From the NCBI RefSeq assembly GCF_007830615.1, contig NZ_VLLI01000008.1, forward strand, positions 186,001 to 250,000: DNA of 64,000 bases, in the 5' to 3' direction. A program made the translations under genes and the position numbers. This document shows, in pieces, positions 54,362-63,816 of this stretch (its first letter is position 1; every line of letters begins with the position of its first letter). The notes below the pieces were generated by a model, which worked only from the letters and a program-made list of their open reading frames with translations, did not search any database and was not told the DNA's origin. Source of the stretch: Mucilaginibacter frigoritolerans (lineage in GTDB: Bacteria > Bacteroidota > Bacteroidia > Sphingobacteriales > Sphingobacteriaceae).

Positions 54362-54529
54362 GATAATTGGTAAAATGATAGCGAGGTAAATATATGAGTT
54401 TAGTTTATTAAGTGTTTGTTGGGTTAGGTAGATTGCTTTATCTTTTTCTTATTTTTATTGGTAACAAAATAAATTAATTCATATCCAATATTAAAAAGCC
54501 GGAATTTTCGGTTTTAACCCTTTAAAAAA

Positions 54530-54733
54530 ATGATTATGCGCTACTTTTTGTGTTTTTTATGTCCGCCAATTGCCATACTGACTACAGGACGTATCGGGGC
54601 GTTTATTTTGAATATTATTTTAACCTTGTTTTTCTGGATCCCAGGGATTATTCACGCCATATTGGTTACCAATGATTTTTATGAAGAAAGGCGTTATCGC
54701 AGAATGGTACGCGTGGTTAGAAGGAGATATTAA
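54530..54733 (+). CDS. Small Pmp3/YqaE family membrane peptide
   Basis: A 67-residue protein with two transmembrane helices: FLCFLCPPIAILTTGR, which carries the family's conserved CPP turn, and FILNIILTLFFWIPGIIHAI. The Arg-rich tail (RRYRRMVRVVRRRY) should stay in the cytoplasm. Homologues in yeast and plants protect against sodium stress by changing membrane potential; the bacterial role is unknown. The ATG at 54530 or the one two codons later can serve as start. The cupin gene follows after 21 bases. Confidence 0.87.
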   Translation: MIMRYFLCFLCPPIAILTTGRIGAFILNIILTLFFWIPGIIHAILVTNDFYEERRYRRMVRVVRRRY

Positions 54734-54754
54734 GCTTATTAGCTAACTCAAAAA

Positions 54755-55111
54755 ATGGATTTTGAAAATATACCGTTTCAGGTTATTAATTGGGATCAAG
54801 TTGCCAAAACAACCCACCCAGGTTCTACAGGTATAGCCTTTTGGCAAACAATTCAATTTAGCGGGTTAAGGGTAAGAGTAGTTGAGTATACCAAAGGTTA
54901 TTTGGCCGATCATTGGTGCCGGAAAGGACATATTGTTTATTGCCTTGAAGGGGGATTTATCACCGAACTTGAAAGCGGCGAGCAATTTCAACTTAGCAAA
55001 GGAATGAGTTATATGGTTTCGGACAATTTGAGCTCACATCTGTCCATCACCCCAACCGGGGTTAAATTGCTTATTATCGACGGTGATTTTTTAAAGCAAC
55101 AAGTAAAATAG
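54755..55111 (+). CDS. Small cupin-fold protein (DHCW-type)
   Basis: A 118-residue single-domain cupin. The segment YLADHWCRKGHIVYCLEGG carries the candidate metal ligands (His and Cys) and fits the group known as DHCW-motif cupins, though here the order is DHWC. The second cupin motif is around FQLSKGMSYMVSDNLSSHLSI. The enzyme activity, if any, is unknown. It is probably co-transcribed with the Pmp3-like gene. Confidence 0.72.
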   Translation: MDFENIPFQVINWDQVAKTTHPGSTGIAFWQTIQFSGLRVRVVEYTKGYLADHWCRKGHIVYCLEGGFITELESGEQFQLSKGMSYMVSDNLSSHLSITPTGVKLLIIDGDFLKQQVK

Positions 55112-55264
55112 CTGTCAGCCTAAATTAAACGTCAATCCGAGAGGCTTTTAAAGGCGATTTGATTTTTAAAGTGTTGAAATTACAATGCTTTTGGATGAAT
55201 ATTAATCATTACGGGGATTGCATATCTTAAATTCCGAAATTCTTTCTCATTTTTGCGTTCGAAA

Positions 55265-56614
55265 ATGCAAAAAGATAAACTGTTAATTATTGATGATGAG
55301 GAACGCCTGAGAAATCTGCTGGCACGCATCCTTCAACTGGAAGGATATGATGTGTTGGTAGCTTCAACAGGTAAAGAGGGCTTGAAAAAATTACAGCAGG
55401 ATGCAATTCCTGTGGTGATCAGTGACGTCAAATTGCCCGATGTTAACGGGATTGAATTGACCGCGCAAATAAAAGCGAGTTTCCCATCAACAGAAATTAT
55501 TGTACTAACAGCCTTTGGTACCATAAACGATGGGGTAAAAGCCATCAAATCGGGTGCATTTGATTATATTACTAAGGGAGATGATAATGAAAAGATCATC
55601 CCGCTGGTGAGCAAAGCGATGGACAAAGCCCTGTTGCAATTCAGGGTATCAGAGCTGGAAGAAAAACTAAATGACAAGTTTGGATTTGACCGGTTGATCG
55701 GAAAATCAAATGCCATTACTGATGTTATTAAACTGGCTCAAAAAGTGGCACTTACGGATACTACCGTATTGCTTTTAGGCGAAACTGGTACAGGTAAGGA
55801 AATATTTGCCGAGGCTATACATCAAGCCAGTCATCGCCATGCAAAGGCTTTTGTTGCTGTAAACTGTAGCGCATTTACCAAAGAGCTACTGGAAAGCGAA
55901 TTGTTTGGCCATAAAGCCGGATCATTTACCGGGGCCGTAAAAGACAAAAAAGGACTTTTTGAAGAAGCTAACGGTGGTACCATCTTTCTGGATGAAATAG
56001 GTGAGCTTGACCACGATTTGCAAGCGAAATTATTAAGGGTATTAGAGTCACAACAATTCTTAAAAATTGGCGATACTAAGCCCACACAGGTAAATGTGCG
56101 GATATTGGCAGCAACCAATCGCAATTTGCAGGATGAGGTAAGTAAGGAAGGATTTCGCTCAGATCTGTATTACAGGCTATCAGTGTTCACCATTACCCTG
56201 CCTGCTCTGCGCGACAGAAAGAAAGATATCAGGCTACTGGCTGAATATTTTATGAATTACTTTGGCCTGAAAGTGAAAAAACAGTTTGCGGGCCTTACTG
56301 ATAAGTTTGTAGAAAAGCTGGAAGCATACAGCTGGCCGGGTAACATCCGCGAGCTGAAAAATATTATTGAGCGTGCCGTAATTTTGGCTGATGATAATGT
56401 TTTGGACGAAACCCTGCTGCCCTACGAAATGCAGGAGCCACAGCCGGTAAAAGCAAACGGCTCTCTATCTACTTTTGACCTTTCATCAATAGAAAAAATT
56501 CATATACAGCGCGTATTGAACCATGCCCATGGCAACCGCGCCGAAGCTGCCCGCCTATTAAACATTGGCGTAGCTACCTTATACCGTAAACTGAAGGACT
56601 ACGGCCTGGAATAA
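55265..56614 (+). CDS. NtrC-type sigma-54-dependent response regulator
   Basis: A 449-residue transcription activator. A receiver domain (1-120) carries Asp54 in VVISDVKLPD, an AAA+ domain has Walker A GETGTGKE (from residue 172), and the sigma-54 contact loop reads GSFTGA (219-224; the usual form is GAFTGA). A Fis-type helix-turn-helix ends the protein (NRAEAARLLNIGVATLYRKL). A TTG at 55253 would add four residues; the ATG at 55265 gives the usual MQKDKLLIIDDEE start. It lies upstream of the kdp genes, and no KdpE gene is visible, so it may be the partner of KdpD. Confidence 0.92.
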   Translation: MQKDKLLIIDDEERLRNLLARILQLEGYDVLVASTGKEGLKKLQQDAIPVVISDVKLPDVNGIELTAQIKASFPSTEIIVLTAFGTINDGVKAIKSGAFDYITKGDDNEKIIPLVSKAMDKALLQFRVSELEEKLNDKFGFDRLIGKSNAITDVIKLAQKVALTDTTVLLLGETGTGKEIFAEAIHQASHRHAKAFVAVNCSAFTKELLESELFGHKAGSFTGAVKDKKGLFEEANGGTIFLDEIGELDHDLQAKLLRVLESQQFLKIGDTKPTQVNVRILAATNRNLQDEVSKEGFRSDLYYRLSVFTITLPALRDRKKDIRLLAEYFMNYFGLKVKKQFAGLTDKFVEKLEAYSWPGNIRELKNIIERAVILADDNVLDETLLPYEMQEPQPVKANGSLSTFDLSSIEKIHIQRVLNHAHGNRAEAARLLNIGVATLYRKLKDYGLE

Positions 56615-56797
56615 TTTCTGAATTTCAATTTAGGAGCTTGGAAAACAGGATTTATGTTTTTCAGGCTATTTTGGTGTTTTCTTACAAGCGTTCAAGGTGC
56701 TCCTGCGATCATTTTGAACATTTTTTATGAGTGACAGGATATCACCGCCCTTCCAATCTCCATAATCTTGATACTGCAACTACAAATTGATAAAACA

Positions 56798-56835
56798 CTA
56801 TCATTTTGATAGCCTTTTTTTATCTTTTTTTGATT
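56798..56835 (+). terminator. Probable terminator after the regulator gene
   Basis: CTATCA (56798-56803) pairs with TGATAG (56807-56812) across TTT, followed by two long T runs. The stem is short but the T tracts are strong. It would separate the regulator transcript from kdp. Confidence 0.5.
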
Positions 56836-56900
56836 TGGCATACCCGTATAGTATATTTATATTATTGATTTATAATTGTTTATGAGTTGTGTCACTTTTG

Positions 56901-56916
56901 TGGCATCGCATTGGTA
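56901..56916 (+). promoter_or_regulatory. Candidate sigma-54 promoter for kdp
   Basis: TGGCATCGCATTGGTA has the GG dinucleotide of the -24 box and a G at the -12 position with correct spacing, but the -12 GC is GT. It lies 24 bases before the first small open frame. The adjacent activator is sigma-54-dependent, which supports a promoter here. A weaker TGGCA site is at 56836. Confidence 0.4.
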
Positions 56917-56939
56917 TACCCCTTCAAAATTCAAATAAA

Positions 56940-57032
56940 ATGGACGTAATACTCACCATCGCTTATATACTATGTTTCATAGTAGTGTTCTGGCTCTTTT
57001 TCAAATCAGTTAATTACTTCGAAAAAATTTAA
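56940..57032 (+). CDS. 30-residue membrane peptide upstream of kdpF
   Basis: ATG to TAA encodes MDVILTIAYILCFIVVFWLF followed by KSVNYFEKI. It is one hydrophobic helix with a short charged end, and starts 5 bases before kdpF in the same direction after its stop. KdpF itself is recognisable as a separate gene, so this is a second tiny membrane protein. Translation is not proven; the clean spacing and helix composition support it. It might stabilise the Kdp complex as KdpF does. Confidence 0.6.
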   Translation: MDVILTIAYILCFIVVFWLFFKSVNYFEKI

Positions 57033-57037
57033 ACATC

Positions 57038-57115
57038 ATGTTAGCACTATTCATCGTTGCCATCGCCGTATTTATTTATATGGTTTATGTACTGCTCAAA
57101 CCCGAAAAATTTTAA
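57038..57115 (+). CDS. kdpF: Kdp complex small subunit KdpF
   Basis: A 25-residue single-helix peptide, MLALFIVAIAVFIYMVYVLL then KPEKF, matching KdpF in length, in the N-terminal hydrophobic run and in the KPE(K/R)F end. KdpF stabilises the KdpABC potassium pump in the membrane. It ends 24 bases before kdpA. Confidence 0.85.
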   Translation: MLALFIVAIAVFIYMVYVLLKPEKF

Positions 57116-57139
57116 TCACTATTTAAACATCAAAACAAT

Positions 57140-58855
57140 ATGAATACCGAAATTATAGGTGTCGTTTTTATGTACCTGGCAACAATAGCCCTGGCCATAC
57201 CGCTGGGGAAATATATTGCCAAAGTATTTAAAGGCGAAAAAACCTGGCTCAATTTGATGGCTCCCCTCGAAAGGTTCATCTTTAAATTCAGTGGCATCGA
57301 CGCGCACCGCGAGATGAACTGGAAACAGCATTTAAAAGCATTATTAACCATTAACGTTATCTGGTTATTTTATGCTTTCTTCAGTTTGTTATTCCAGGGC
57401 CATTTACCGCTAAATCCGGACAATAACCCAAATCAAACACCGGATCTGGCATTTAATACAGCATTAAGCTTTTTAACCAATACCAATTTGCAGGATTATT
57501 CAGGCGAATCAGGCGCTACTTACTTTACACAGCACTTTGTGTTTATGTTTTTACACTTTGTGAGTGCTGCTACAGGTTTAGCTGCCATGATGGTGGTGTT
57601 TAAAGCAATGAAAGAAAAAACAACTGAAAAGTTGGGTAACTTCTGGGAGTTCTTTTTGAAATCAATCACCAGGATATTACTTCCTATAAGTATAGTAGTT
57701 GCGGTGATCCTTGCATTTAATGGCACACCAACAAGCTATAAAGGTAAAGATACTGTAATAGGTTTACAGGGCGATACCGTACACGTTTCGCGTGGGCCTG
57801 CAGCTGCCATGATTGCTATTAAACAGGTAGGTACCAACGGTGGTGGCTGGTTTGGAACAAACTCTGCGCACCCGTTTGAAAATCCTAACTACCTGACCAA
57901 TATGGTTGAGAATATCAGTATTATCCTGATCCCAATTGCTCTGGTATTTGCCTTAGGATTTTATCTGAATAAGAAAAAGCTTTCATGGGTGATTTTTGGG
58001 GTAATGACTATTGGCTTCCTCATTATGCTCATCCCATCCATAACGGTCGAAGTTGGTGGTAACCCAGCCATAGCGCATATGGGTATTAGTCAGCCCGGTG
58101 GATCAATGGAAGGTAAAGAAGTTCGTTTTGGTCCGGCTGCATCAGCATATTGGGGTATTACTACTACGGTAACCTCAAATGGTTCGGTAAATGCCATGCA
58201 TGATAGCATGATGCCAATATCAGGCTTAGCACAAATGTTTGATATGATGATTAATGCCTTTTATGGTGGCGTTGGTGTAGGTTTCCTTAACTTTTACATC
58301 TTTATCATTATTGCGGTGTTCATCTCCGGGTTGATGGTGGGCCGTACGCCTGAGTTTATGGGGCGCAAAATTGAGGCCCGAGAAATGAAGATCGCTTCAT
58401 TGATTGCACTGTTGCACCCGTTCATTATTCTGGTAGGTACATCATTAGCATCTTATGTACTGATCCATTTTCCTAATATCAATTGGGGAACAAAACCATC
58501 AGCATGGTTAAATAACCCCGGCTTCCATGGTTTTACCGAAATGTTGTATCAGTATGCATCAAGTGCTGCCAATAACGGTTCAGGTTACGCTGGTTTAACA
58601 GCCAACAACATATTCTGGAACGTAAGTACAGGCCTTGTAATATTTGTGGGACGCTTTTTACCAATTATTGGCCCTGTGGCCATAGCAGGTATACTGGCCA
58701 GCAAAAAAGCAGTACCAGAATCAGCGGGAACTTTAAAAACAGATACAGCAACTTTTGGTATCATGATATTTGCCGTAATATTTATTATTGCTGCATTATC
58801 ATTCTTCCCAGCGTTGACTTTAGGTCCAATTGCCGAACATTTTTCAATCAAATAA
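57140..58855 (+). CDS. kdpA: Potassium-transporting ATPase, ion channel subunit KdpA
   Basis: A 571-residue membrane subunit that takes up potassium ions through a SKT-like pore. Selectivity-filter regions are seen as [32 protein letters not shown] and the third repeat around [16 protein letters not shown]. About ten transmembrane segments fit. It is the second gene of kdpFABC and is followed by kdpB after 16 bases. The complex works at low external potassium. Confidence 0.97.
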   Translation: MNTEIIGVVFMYLATIALAIPLGKYIAKVFKGEKTWLNLMAPLERFIFKFSGIDAHREMNWKQHLKALLTINVIWLFYAFFSLLFQGHLPLNPDNNPNQTPDLAFNTALSFLTNTNLQDYSGESGATYFTQHFVFMFLHFVSAATGLAAMMVVFKAMKEKTTEKLGNFWEFFLKSITRILLPISIVVAVILAFNGTPTSYKGKDTVIGLQGDTVHVSRGPAAAMIAIKQVGTNGGGWFGTNSAHPFENPNYLTNMVENISIILIPIALVFALGFYLNKKKLSWVIFGVMTIGFLIMLIPSITVEVGGNPAIAHMGISQPGGSMEGKEVRFGPAASAYWGITTTVTSNGSVNAMHDSMMPISGLAQMFDMMINAFYGGVGVGFLNFYIFIIIAVFISGLMVGRTPEFMGRKIEAREMKIASLIALLHPFIILVGTSLASYVLIHFPNINWGTKPSAWLNNPGFHGFTEMLYQYASSAANNGSGYAGLTANNIFWNVSTGLVIFVGRFLPIIGPVAIAGILASKKAVPESAGTLKTDTATFGIMIFAVIFIIAALSFFPALTLGPIAEHFSIK

Positions 58856-58871
58856 TAATAAGAATTCAATC

Positions 58872-60902
58872 ATGAAATCTGATCAAAATACATTGTTCCA
58901 GGGCGACCAAATGAAAGAGGCTTTTAAGCAATCTTTTATCAAACTGGATCCACGCATATTATTCCGCAACCCGGTGATGTTCACTGTGGAGATAGGAACT
59001 GTAGTAATGCTGATCGTATCGGTATTCTCCTTAACCAATAAAGGACAAGGGAGCTTTGGCTACAATTTTACTGTATTCATCGTACTATTCCTTACGGTGT
59101 TGTTCGCTAACTTCGCCGAAGCAATTGCTGAAGCACGCGGTAAAGCACAAGCCGAAAGCTTACGTAAAACCCGCGAAGAAACTCCTGCCCGTTTGTTAGT
59201 TGATGGCAAGGAAACAAGGGTAATGTCATCCCAATTAAAAAAGGGTGATGTTTTTATCTGCGAAACAGGTGATAACATTCCAACTGATGGTGAAATTATT
59301 GAAGGTATAGCTACCATTGATGAATCAGCAATTACAGGTGAGTCTGCTCCGGTTATCCGTGAGTCAGGCGGCGACAAGTCATCTGTAACTGGTGGTACTA
59401 AAGTGTTATCCGACAAGATAAAAGTAATGGTAACTACCCAGCCGGGTGAAAGCTTTTTGGATAAGATGATTGCCCTGGTTGAAGGTGCATCACGCCAAAA
59501 AACGCCAAATGAAATTGCTTTAACTATTTTATTGGCAGGCTTTACGCTGATATTTGTGATTGTTTGCGTTACCTTAAAGCCATTTGGTGATTATGCTAAC
59601 ACGCCAATTACTATTGCAGCATTTATCTCCCTGTTTGTTTGTTTAATACCAACAACTATTGGTGGGCTATTATCAGCAATTGGTATTGCGGGTATGGACA
59701 GGGCATTGCGTGCAAACGTAATCACCAAGTCAGGTAAAGCAGTTGAAACTGCTGGTGATTTGGATACCCTGTTGCTTGATAAAACAGGTACTATCACTAT
59801 TGGTAACCGTAAGGCAACCAACTTTTACCCAACTGCTGGAATAAACGAACAGGATTTTGTTACCGCCTGTGTTTTAAGCTCACTGGCTGACGAAACTCCT
59901 GAAGGTAAATCAATAGTTGAATTAGCTGAGCAAGGTTCAAGCAAGCTATCGGTGCTTGCTCCTAAGGATTCGGTATTTATCAAATTTACTGCCGAAACAC
60001 GCTCTAGCGGTTTAGATACGCCTGAAGGTTTGCGTATCCGTAAAGGTGCATTTGATTCTATCCGTAACATTGCATTAAAAGCAGGTAATACCTTCCCAAC
60101 TGATGTGGAAGATAATGTGAAACACATCTCTTCAAATGGTGGTACACCATTAGTTGTATCGCAAAATGAAAAGATACTGGGTGTAATTGAGTTGCAGGAT
60201 ATTATTAAACCTGGTATTGCTGAACGTTTTGAGCGCCTGCGCAAAATGGGTGTAAAAACGGTAATGGTAACCGGAGATAACCCTTTAACCGCCAAATTTA
60301 TTGCCAACAAAGCTGGTGTGGATGATTTTATTGCAGAGGCTAAGCCTGAGGATAAAATGAACTATATTAAAGCTGAGCAGCAAGGTGGAAAGCTTGTGGC
60401 CATGATGGGCGATGGTACCAATGATGCCCCGGCATTGGCCCAGGCAGATGTTGGTGTAGCCATGAACAGCGGAACACAGGCCGCCAAAGAAGCCGGTAAC
60501 ATGGTTGATTTGGATAACGACCCAACCAAGTTGATTGAAATTGTGGAAATAGGCAAACAGTTATTGATGACCCGTGGTACCTTAACCACCTTCTCTATAG
60601 CTAACGACGTTGCTAAATACTTCGCCATTGTACCAGCCTTGTTTATGGTTTCTATACCGGCTTTAAGATCTCTGAATATTATGGATCTGCACAGCCCGGA
60701 GTCAGCTATACTATCAGCAGTAATTTTTAACGCCATCATTATTCCATTGCTTATACCATTAGCTCTAAAGGGTGTTGAATACAAACCGATAGGTGCAAGC
60801 GCACTATTACGCCGCAACCTGCTTATATATGGTTTAGGTGGTGTTATTGTGCCATTTATCGGTATCAAGTTAATCGACCTTATGGTTGGTATATTAATAT
60901 AA
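58872..60902 (+). CDS. kdpB: Potassium-transporting ATPase, P-type subunit KdpB
   Basis: A 676-residue P-type ATPase that drives uptake through KdpA. The phosphorylated Asp303 is in [12 protein letters not shown], the actuator domain has TGES (ITGESAPV), the nucleotide-binding and hinge regions are seen in [10 protein letters not shown] and [14 protein letters not shown] longer open frame begins at 58830 inside the kdpA end with no ATG; the ATG at 58872 ([14 protein letters not shown]) is the start. The length is normal for KdpB. Confidence 0.97.
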   Translation: MKSDQNTLFQGDQMKEAFKQSFIKLDPRILFRNPVMFTVEIGTVVMLIVSVFSLTNKGQGSFGYNFTVFIVLFLTVLFANFAEAIAEARGKAQAESLRKTREETPARLLVDGKETRVMSSQLKKGDVFICETGDNIPTDGEIIEGIATIDESAITGESAPVIRESGGDKSSVTGGTKVLSDKIKVMVTTQPGESFLDKMIALVEGASRQKTPNEIALTILLAGFTLIFVIVCVTLKPFGDYANTPITIAAFISLFVCLIPTTIGGLLSAIGIAGMDRALRANVITKSGKAVETAGDLDTLLLDKTGTITIGNRKATNFYPTAGINEQDFVTACVLSSLADETPEGKSIVELAEQGSSKLSVLAPKDSVFIKFTAETRSSGLDTPEGLRIRKGAFDSIRNIALKAGNTFPTDVEDNVKHISSNGGTPLVVSQNEKILGVIELQDIIKPGIAERFERLRKMGVKTVMVTGDNPLTAKFIANKAGVDDFIAEAKPEDKMNYIKAEQQGGKLVAMMGDGTNDAPALAQADVGVAMNSGTQAAKEAGNMVDLDNDPTKLIEIVEIGKQLLMTRGTLTTFSIANDVAKYFAIVPALFMVSIPALRSLNIMDLHSPESAILSAVIFNAIIIPLLIPLALKGVEYKPIGASALLRRNLLIYGLGGVIVPFIGIKLIDLMVGILI

Positions 60903-60923
60903 TTAACATTAAATCTCAATAAA

Positions 60924-61490
60924 ATGAAAACGTATTTGTTGCCATCATTTAAAATTACCATCATACTGATTGTAATCTTAGCAGGCCTTTACCCTTTGTT
61001 AATAGCAGGTATTGGAAAATTTACACCAGGACATGGTGATGGCGAAACGGTTACCTACAAAGGCCGCGTAGTTGGTTATGCCAATATTGGTCAAAAGTTT
61101 ACAAAAGATAATTATTTCTGGTCACGCCCGTCAGCAGCAAATTATCAGGCTGATGCCGGTGCCGGATCAAATAAGGGCCCTTTAAATCCTGATTATTTGA
61201 AGGACGTAAGTGCTCGTATAGACACCTTTTTAAAACACAATCCGGATGTAACACGTGCCGAAGTTCCTGCTGAGCTGGTTACAGCATCAGGTAGTGGTTT
61301 GGATCCTGATCTTTCACCTGCTGCGGCAAAGGTTCAGGTACCACGTATTGCTAAAACCCGCAATATACCAGCTGCAGAACTGTATAAAATTATCAGCGAT
61401 AACACCGAACGCCCGGTATTAGGACTGTTTGGCCCTCCAACTGTTAACGTTTTAAAAATGAACGTTGCTTTAGACGAACTTAAAAAGTAA
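60924..61490 (+). CDS. kdpC: Potassium-transporting ATPase subunit KdpC
   Basis: A 188-residue subunit with one N-terminal transmembrane helix (FKITIILIVILAGLYPLLIAGIG) and a periplasmic-facing domain with FWSRPSAANYQADAGAGSNKGPLNP and ELYKIISDNTERP. It raises the affinity of KdpB for ATP. It is encoded 21 bases after kdpB, as expected. A structured spacer follows it before the porin gene. Confidence 0.96.
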   Translation: MKTYLLPSFKITIILIVILAGLYPLLIAGIGKFTPGHGDGETVTYKGRVVGYANIGQKFTKDNYFWSRPSAANYQADAGAGSNKGPLNPDYLKDVSARIDTFLKHNPDVTRAEVPAELVTASGSGLDPDLSPAAAKVQVPRIAKTRNIPAAELYKIISDNTERPVLGLFGPPTVNVLKMNVALDELKK

Positions 61491-61525
61491 TCACCCTGCA
61501 TCTATCTAAAAACATAATAAAAACA

Positions 61526-61581
61526 AAGCTGTCATGGGCCAAGCCCCGATAAATAGAGAGCACACAAACTCATGACGGCTT
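61526..61581 (+). ncRNA. Candidate structured RNA element between kdpC and the porin gene
   Basis: An 11-bp stem with one wobble (AAGCTGTCATG with CATGACGGCTT, 61526-61536 and 61571-61581) encloses a hairpin GGGC-CAA-GCCC whose first base overlaps the outer stem. A and T runs follow. It could be a terminator, an attenuator or a processing site that sets the porin-to-pump ratio. This is an inspection of base pairing only. Confidence 0.35.
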
Positions 61582-61609
61582 AAAAAATTTATTTAATAAC
61601 ACTTTTCTA

Positions 61610-62950
61610 ATGAAAAAACAACTACTAACAATAGTGGCTCTGGCAGCTATTGCTTTAAATGTGCACGCACAACAAGACTCAACAAAGGTTAACAAAGTTA
61701 AAGTGAAGAAAGATACAGTAGCACGATCACTACCTTCACCATTGCCATCACTTCCCTTTCCAACTTCTGATTGGGATGGAGCGCCACTGGTAGGTGCTGA
61801 TGCAACTGCTCCGATATATCCTTTGCAAAAAGCACTGGGTTTAACCAATACACGGTTCAGGTTTTATGGTTGGGTTGATCCGGCTGGAAACTTCAGCACG
61901 TCAAAACATTCTAACGCACCTACTTCTTATGATTTAATTCCTAATGGTGTAGTATTGGATCAGGCAGGCATCAAATTTGATTTGCAGCCAAATACTGTTC
62001 AAACTGATCATGTTTCTTTCGGCTTCTTATCTACCACTATTTTTGGTACAGATTACCGTTATACAACAGGGTTGGGTTATTTCAGTAACCAGTTGCTTCA
62101 GCACAATAACAAATATGGTTTTGACCCTGCCGAGATGTATGGTTTAATATACTTTCCTAAAATTGCGGATGGAATGCTTTTAAAAGTAGGTCGTTTCATT
62201 TCTCCTGCTGATATCGAAGCACAATGGGCTACTGATAACTACCTGTATTCACACTCCTTAATGTTTACTGTTGACCCATATACCTTCACAGGTGTGCAAG
62301 CAACTTTTAAATTGGGTTCATACTGGCAATTGGAAGTTGGTTTACATGGCGGTAATGATATGGCCCCTTGGAGTCAATCAGCCCAGCTTAATGGCTTGTT
62401 AATGGCCCGTTGGGTATCACATGATAATGACGACTCAATTTATGGTGGTATAAACTCCTTAGGCAACGGCGACTATACTCGTGGCCATGACGACTTGCAA
62501 ATGGTAGTTGCTACCTGGGGACACAAGTTTAACGAAACCTTCCACATGATGACCGAAGCTTATTATATGTGGCAATATCATGCCCTTACAGGTGGTACGG
62601 TGATTAATGGCCCAGCGCAACCTTTCTTAACAGGTGTTGGTCCGGGTGTGCCTATCCCTGGCAGAGAAAATGCTATCGGTGCAGTAAACTATTTCCAGAT
62701 TCTGGTATCTAAAAAAGATTATATCTCAATACGTAACGATGCTTTGGATGATCCTCAAGCTGGCCGTACAGGTTATGCAACCTGGTATTCAAGTCATACT
62801 ATTGGTTTTGTACATTACTTTAATGATTATATCAGGATTCGTCCGGAAATCAGATATGAACGTGCTTATGCTGATGGCATAACCCCATATGATAATGGTA
62901 CTAAAAAGGATCAGTATACAGCAGCTATGGACTTGATTGTACGCTTTTAA
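61610..62950 (+). CDS. Outer-membrane beta-barrel porin in the kdp locus
   Basis: A 446-residue protein with a signal peptide (LLTIVALAAIALNVHAQQ) and a barrel-like body ending in Phe (MDLIVRF). Its layout fits the BBP2/OmpL-like porins of Bacteroidota (FYGWVDPAGNFSTSKHSN, FGFLSTTIFGTDYRYTTGLG, KVGRFISPADIEAQ). It lies 119 bases after kdpC in the same direction, so it may provide potassium passage across the outer membrane. That role is inferred from position only. Confidence 0.82.
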   Translation: MKKQLLTIVALAAIALNVHAQQDSTKVNKVKVKKDTVARSLPSPLPSLPFPTSDWDGAPLVGADATAPIYPLQKALGLTNTRFRFYGWVDPAGNFSTSKHSNAPTSYDLIPNGVVLDQAGIKFDLQPNTVQTDHVSFGFLSTTIFGTDYRYTTGLGYFSNQLLQHNNKYGFDPAEMYGLIYFPKIADGMLLKVGRFISPADIEAQWATDNYLYSHSLMFTVDPYTFTGVQATFKLGSYWQLEVGLHGGNDMAPWSQSAQLNGLLMARWVSHDNDDSIYGGINSLGNGDYTRGHDDLQMVVATWGHKFNETFHMMTEAYYMWQYHALTGGTVINGPAQPFLTGVGPGVPIPGRENAIGAVNYFQILVSKKDYISIRNDALDDPQAGRTGYATWYSSHTIGFVHYFNDYIRIRPEIRYERAYADGITPYDNGTKKDQYTAAMDLIVRF

Positions 62951-63014
62951 TATCCAGAACGGTTGCTATGTTTGTGACCGTTTTACCAAATACATACATT
63001 AAATAATTAAAAAA

Positions 63015-63581
63015 ATGAAAACGTTTAAATTTCAAATGATTACGATCATCGTATTGACATTTGGATTGATTCAAACCTCAAATGCCCAGAAACAACAAAG
63101 TGGATTGTATTTAACATACAACGACTATGTAAATCATAAATTGAGTTACACTGCCGATAAAATCAAAAAAAATGAATTTATTGGCTCAAAGAACGTAACT
63201 GTTGTGGGCAATGGAAAAAAGACGGTTCTTGCAAAAGATCAGTTGTTCGGCTATCACGATGCTGATAATAAAGATTATCGCTTTCAGGATGGCAAAGCCT
63301 ACCAGATTGTGGATACTACTGGCTTCTATATTTACAGTTATGATAAATTGGTGCAACAAGGTAAGGGCCCTAAACCAACAAAGGTTTATTATTTCAGCAA
63401 AAAATCTGTTGATGCCATACAGCCTTTAACACCCGAAAACATAGCAGTAGCTTTTCCAAAAAACACTAAATTTAAAAATATGGTGGAGCTGGCGTCAAAG
63501 AGTGATATAAAGCTGGATGCTTATGATGCACAATCAAATGAATTCAAGATAAAAGAATTGTATTCAGAAAGTTTACAGTAA
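63015..63581 (+). CDS. Secreted protein of unknown function in the kdp locus
   Basis: A 188-residue protein with a clear signal peptide (MKTFKFQMITIIVLTFGLIQ then TSNAQ). The mature part is rich in Lys, Tyr and Asp, with YLTYNDYVNHKLSYTADKI near the start; a YDKLVQQGKG segment lies in the middle. I do not recognise a family. It starts 64 bases after the porin gene and comes before kdpD, so it is likely produced with the potassium genes. Confidence 0.6.
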   Translation: MKTFKFQMITIIVLTFGLIQTSNAQKQQSGLYLTYNDYVNHKLSYTADKIKKNEFIGSKNVTVVGNGKKTVLAKDQLFGYHDADNKDYRFQDGKAYQIVDTTGFYIYSYDKLVQQGKGPKPTKVYYFSKKSVDAIQPLTPENIAVAFPKNTKFKNMVELASKSDIKLDAYDAQSNEFKIKELYSESLQ

Positions 63582-63691
63582 TAAAAATATACAGGCAATG
63601 ATACAGTCTGTAAAGGTTAGCGCGGGCTACACGTTATAATTATTTATTGTTTGATAATTATAGGTTTGGTTTGATTGAGGTCCGCGTGAAA

Positions 63692-63716
63692 AAAGGGGGG
63701 TGTCGGCCCCCCTTTA
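63692..63716 (+). terminator. Hairpin terminator before kdpD
   Basis: AAAGGGGGG (63692-63700) pairs with CCCCCCTTT (63707-63715) around a 6-base loop. The stem is very GC-rich and the T tail is short. It lies between the secreted protein gene and kdpD and suggests that kdpD is expressed separately. Confidence 0.6.
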
Positions 63717-63816
63717 TAAGGTTTAAGAGAATTAATTGATTGGCTGAATAATTAATTATGTTGATTAAATTTAAAACAGGAAGCATAAACAAAGTCGTCT
63801 GATCAAACAAGAGAAA

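Larger units (their letters stand above)
56615..56939. other. 325-base region between the regulator gene and the kdp genes
   Basis: It contains a terminator-like hairpin followed by T runs (56798-56835) and two TGGCA-containing sites (56836 and 56901) that may be sigma-54 promoters. No open frame of note is visible before the peptide at 56940. Confidence 0.6.

Noticed and set aside
54491..54517. Weak hairpin before the Pmp3-like gene
   Set aside because: It is only 7 bp with a wobble pair and is not followed by a clear T run, so I do not call a terminator or attenuator.
60362..60964. 200-codon minus-strand frame inside kdpB/kdpC
   Set aside because: It is the opposite-strand shadow of clearly conserved kdpB and kdpC coding sequence.
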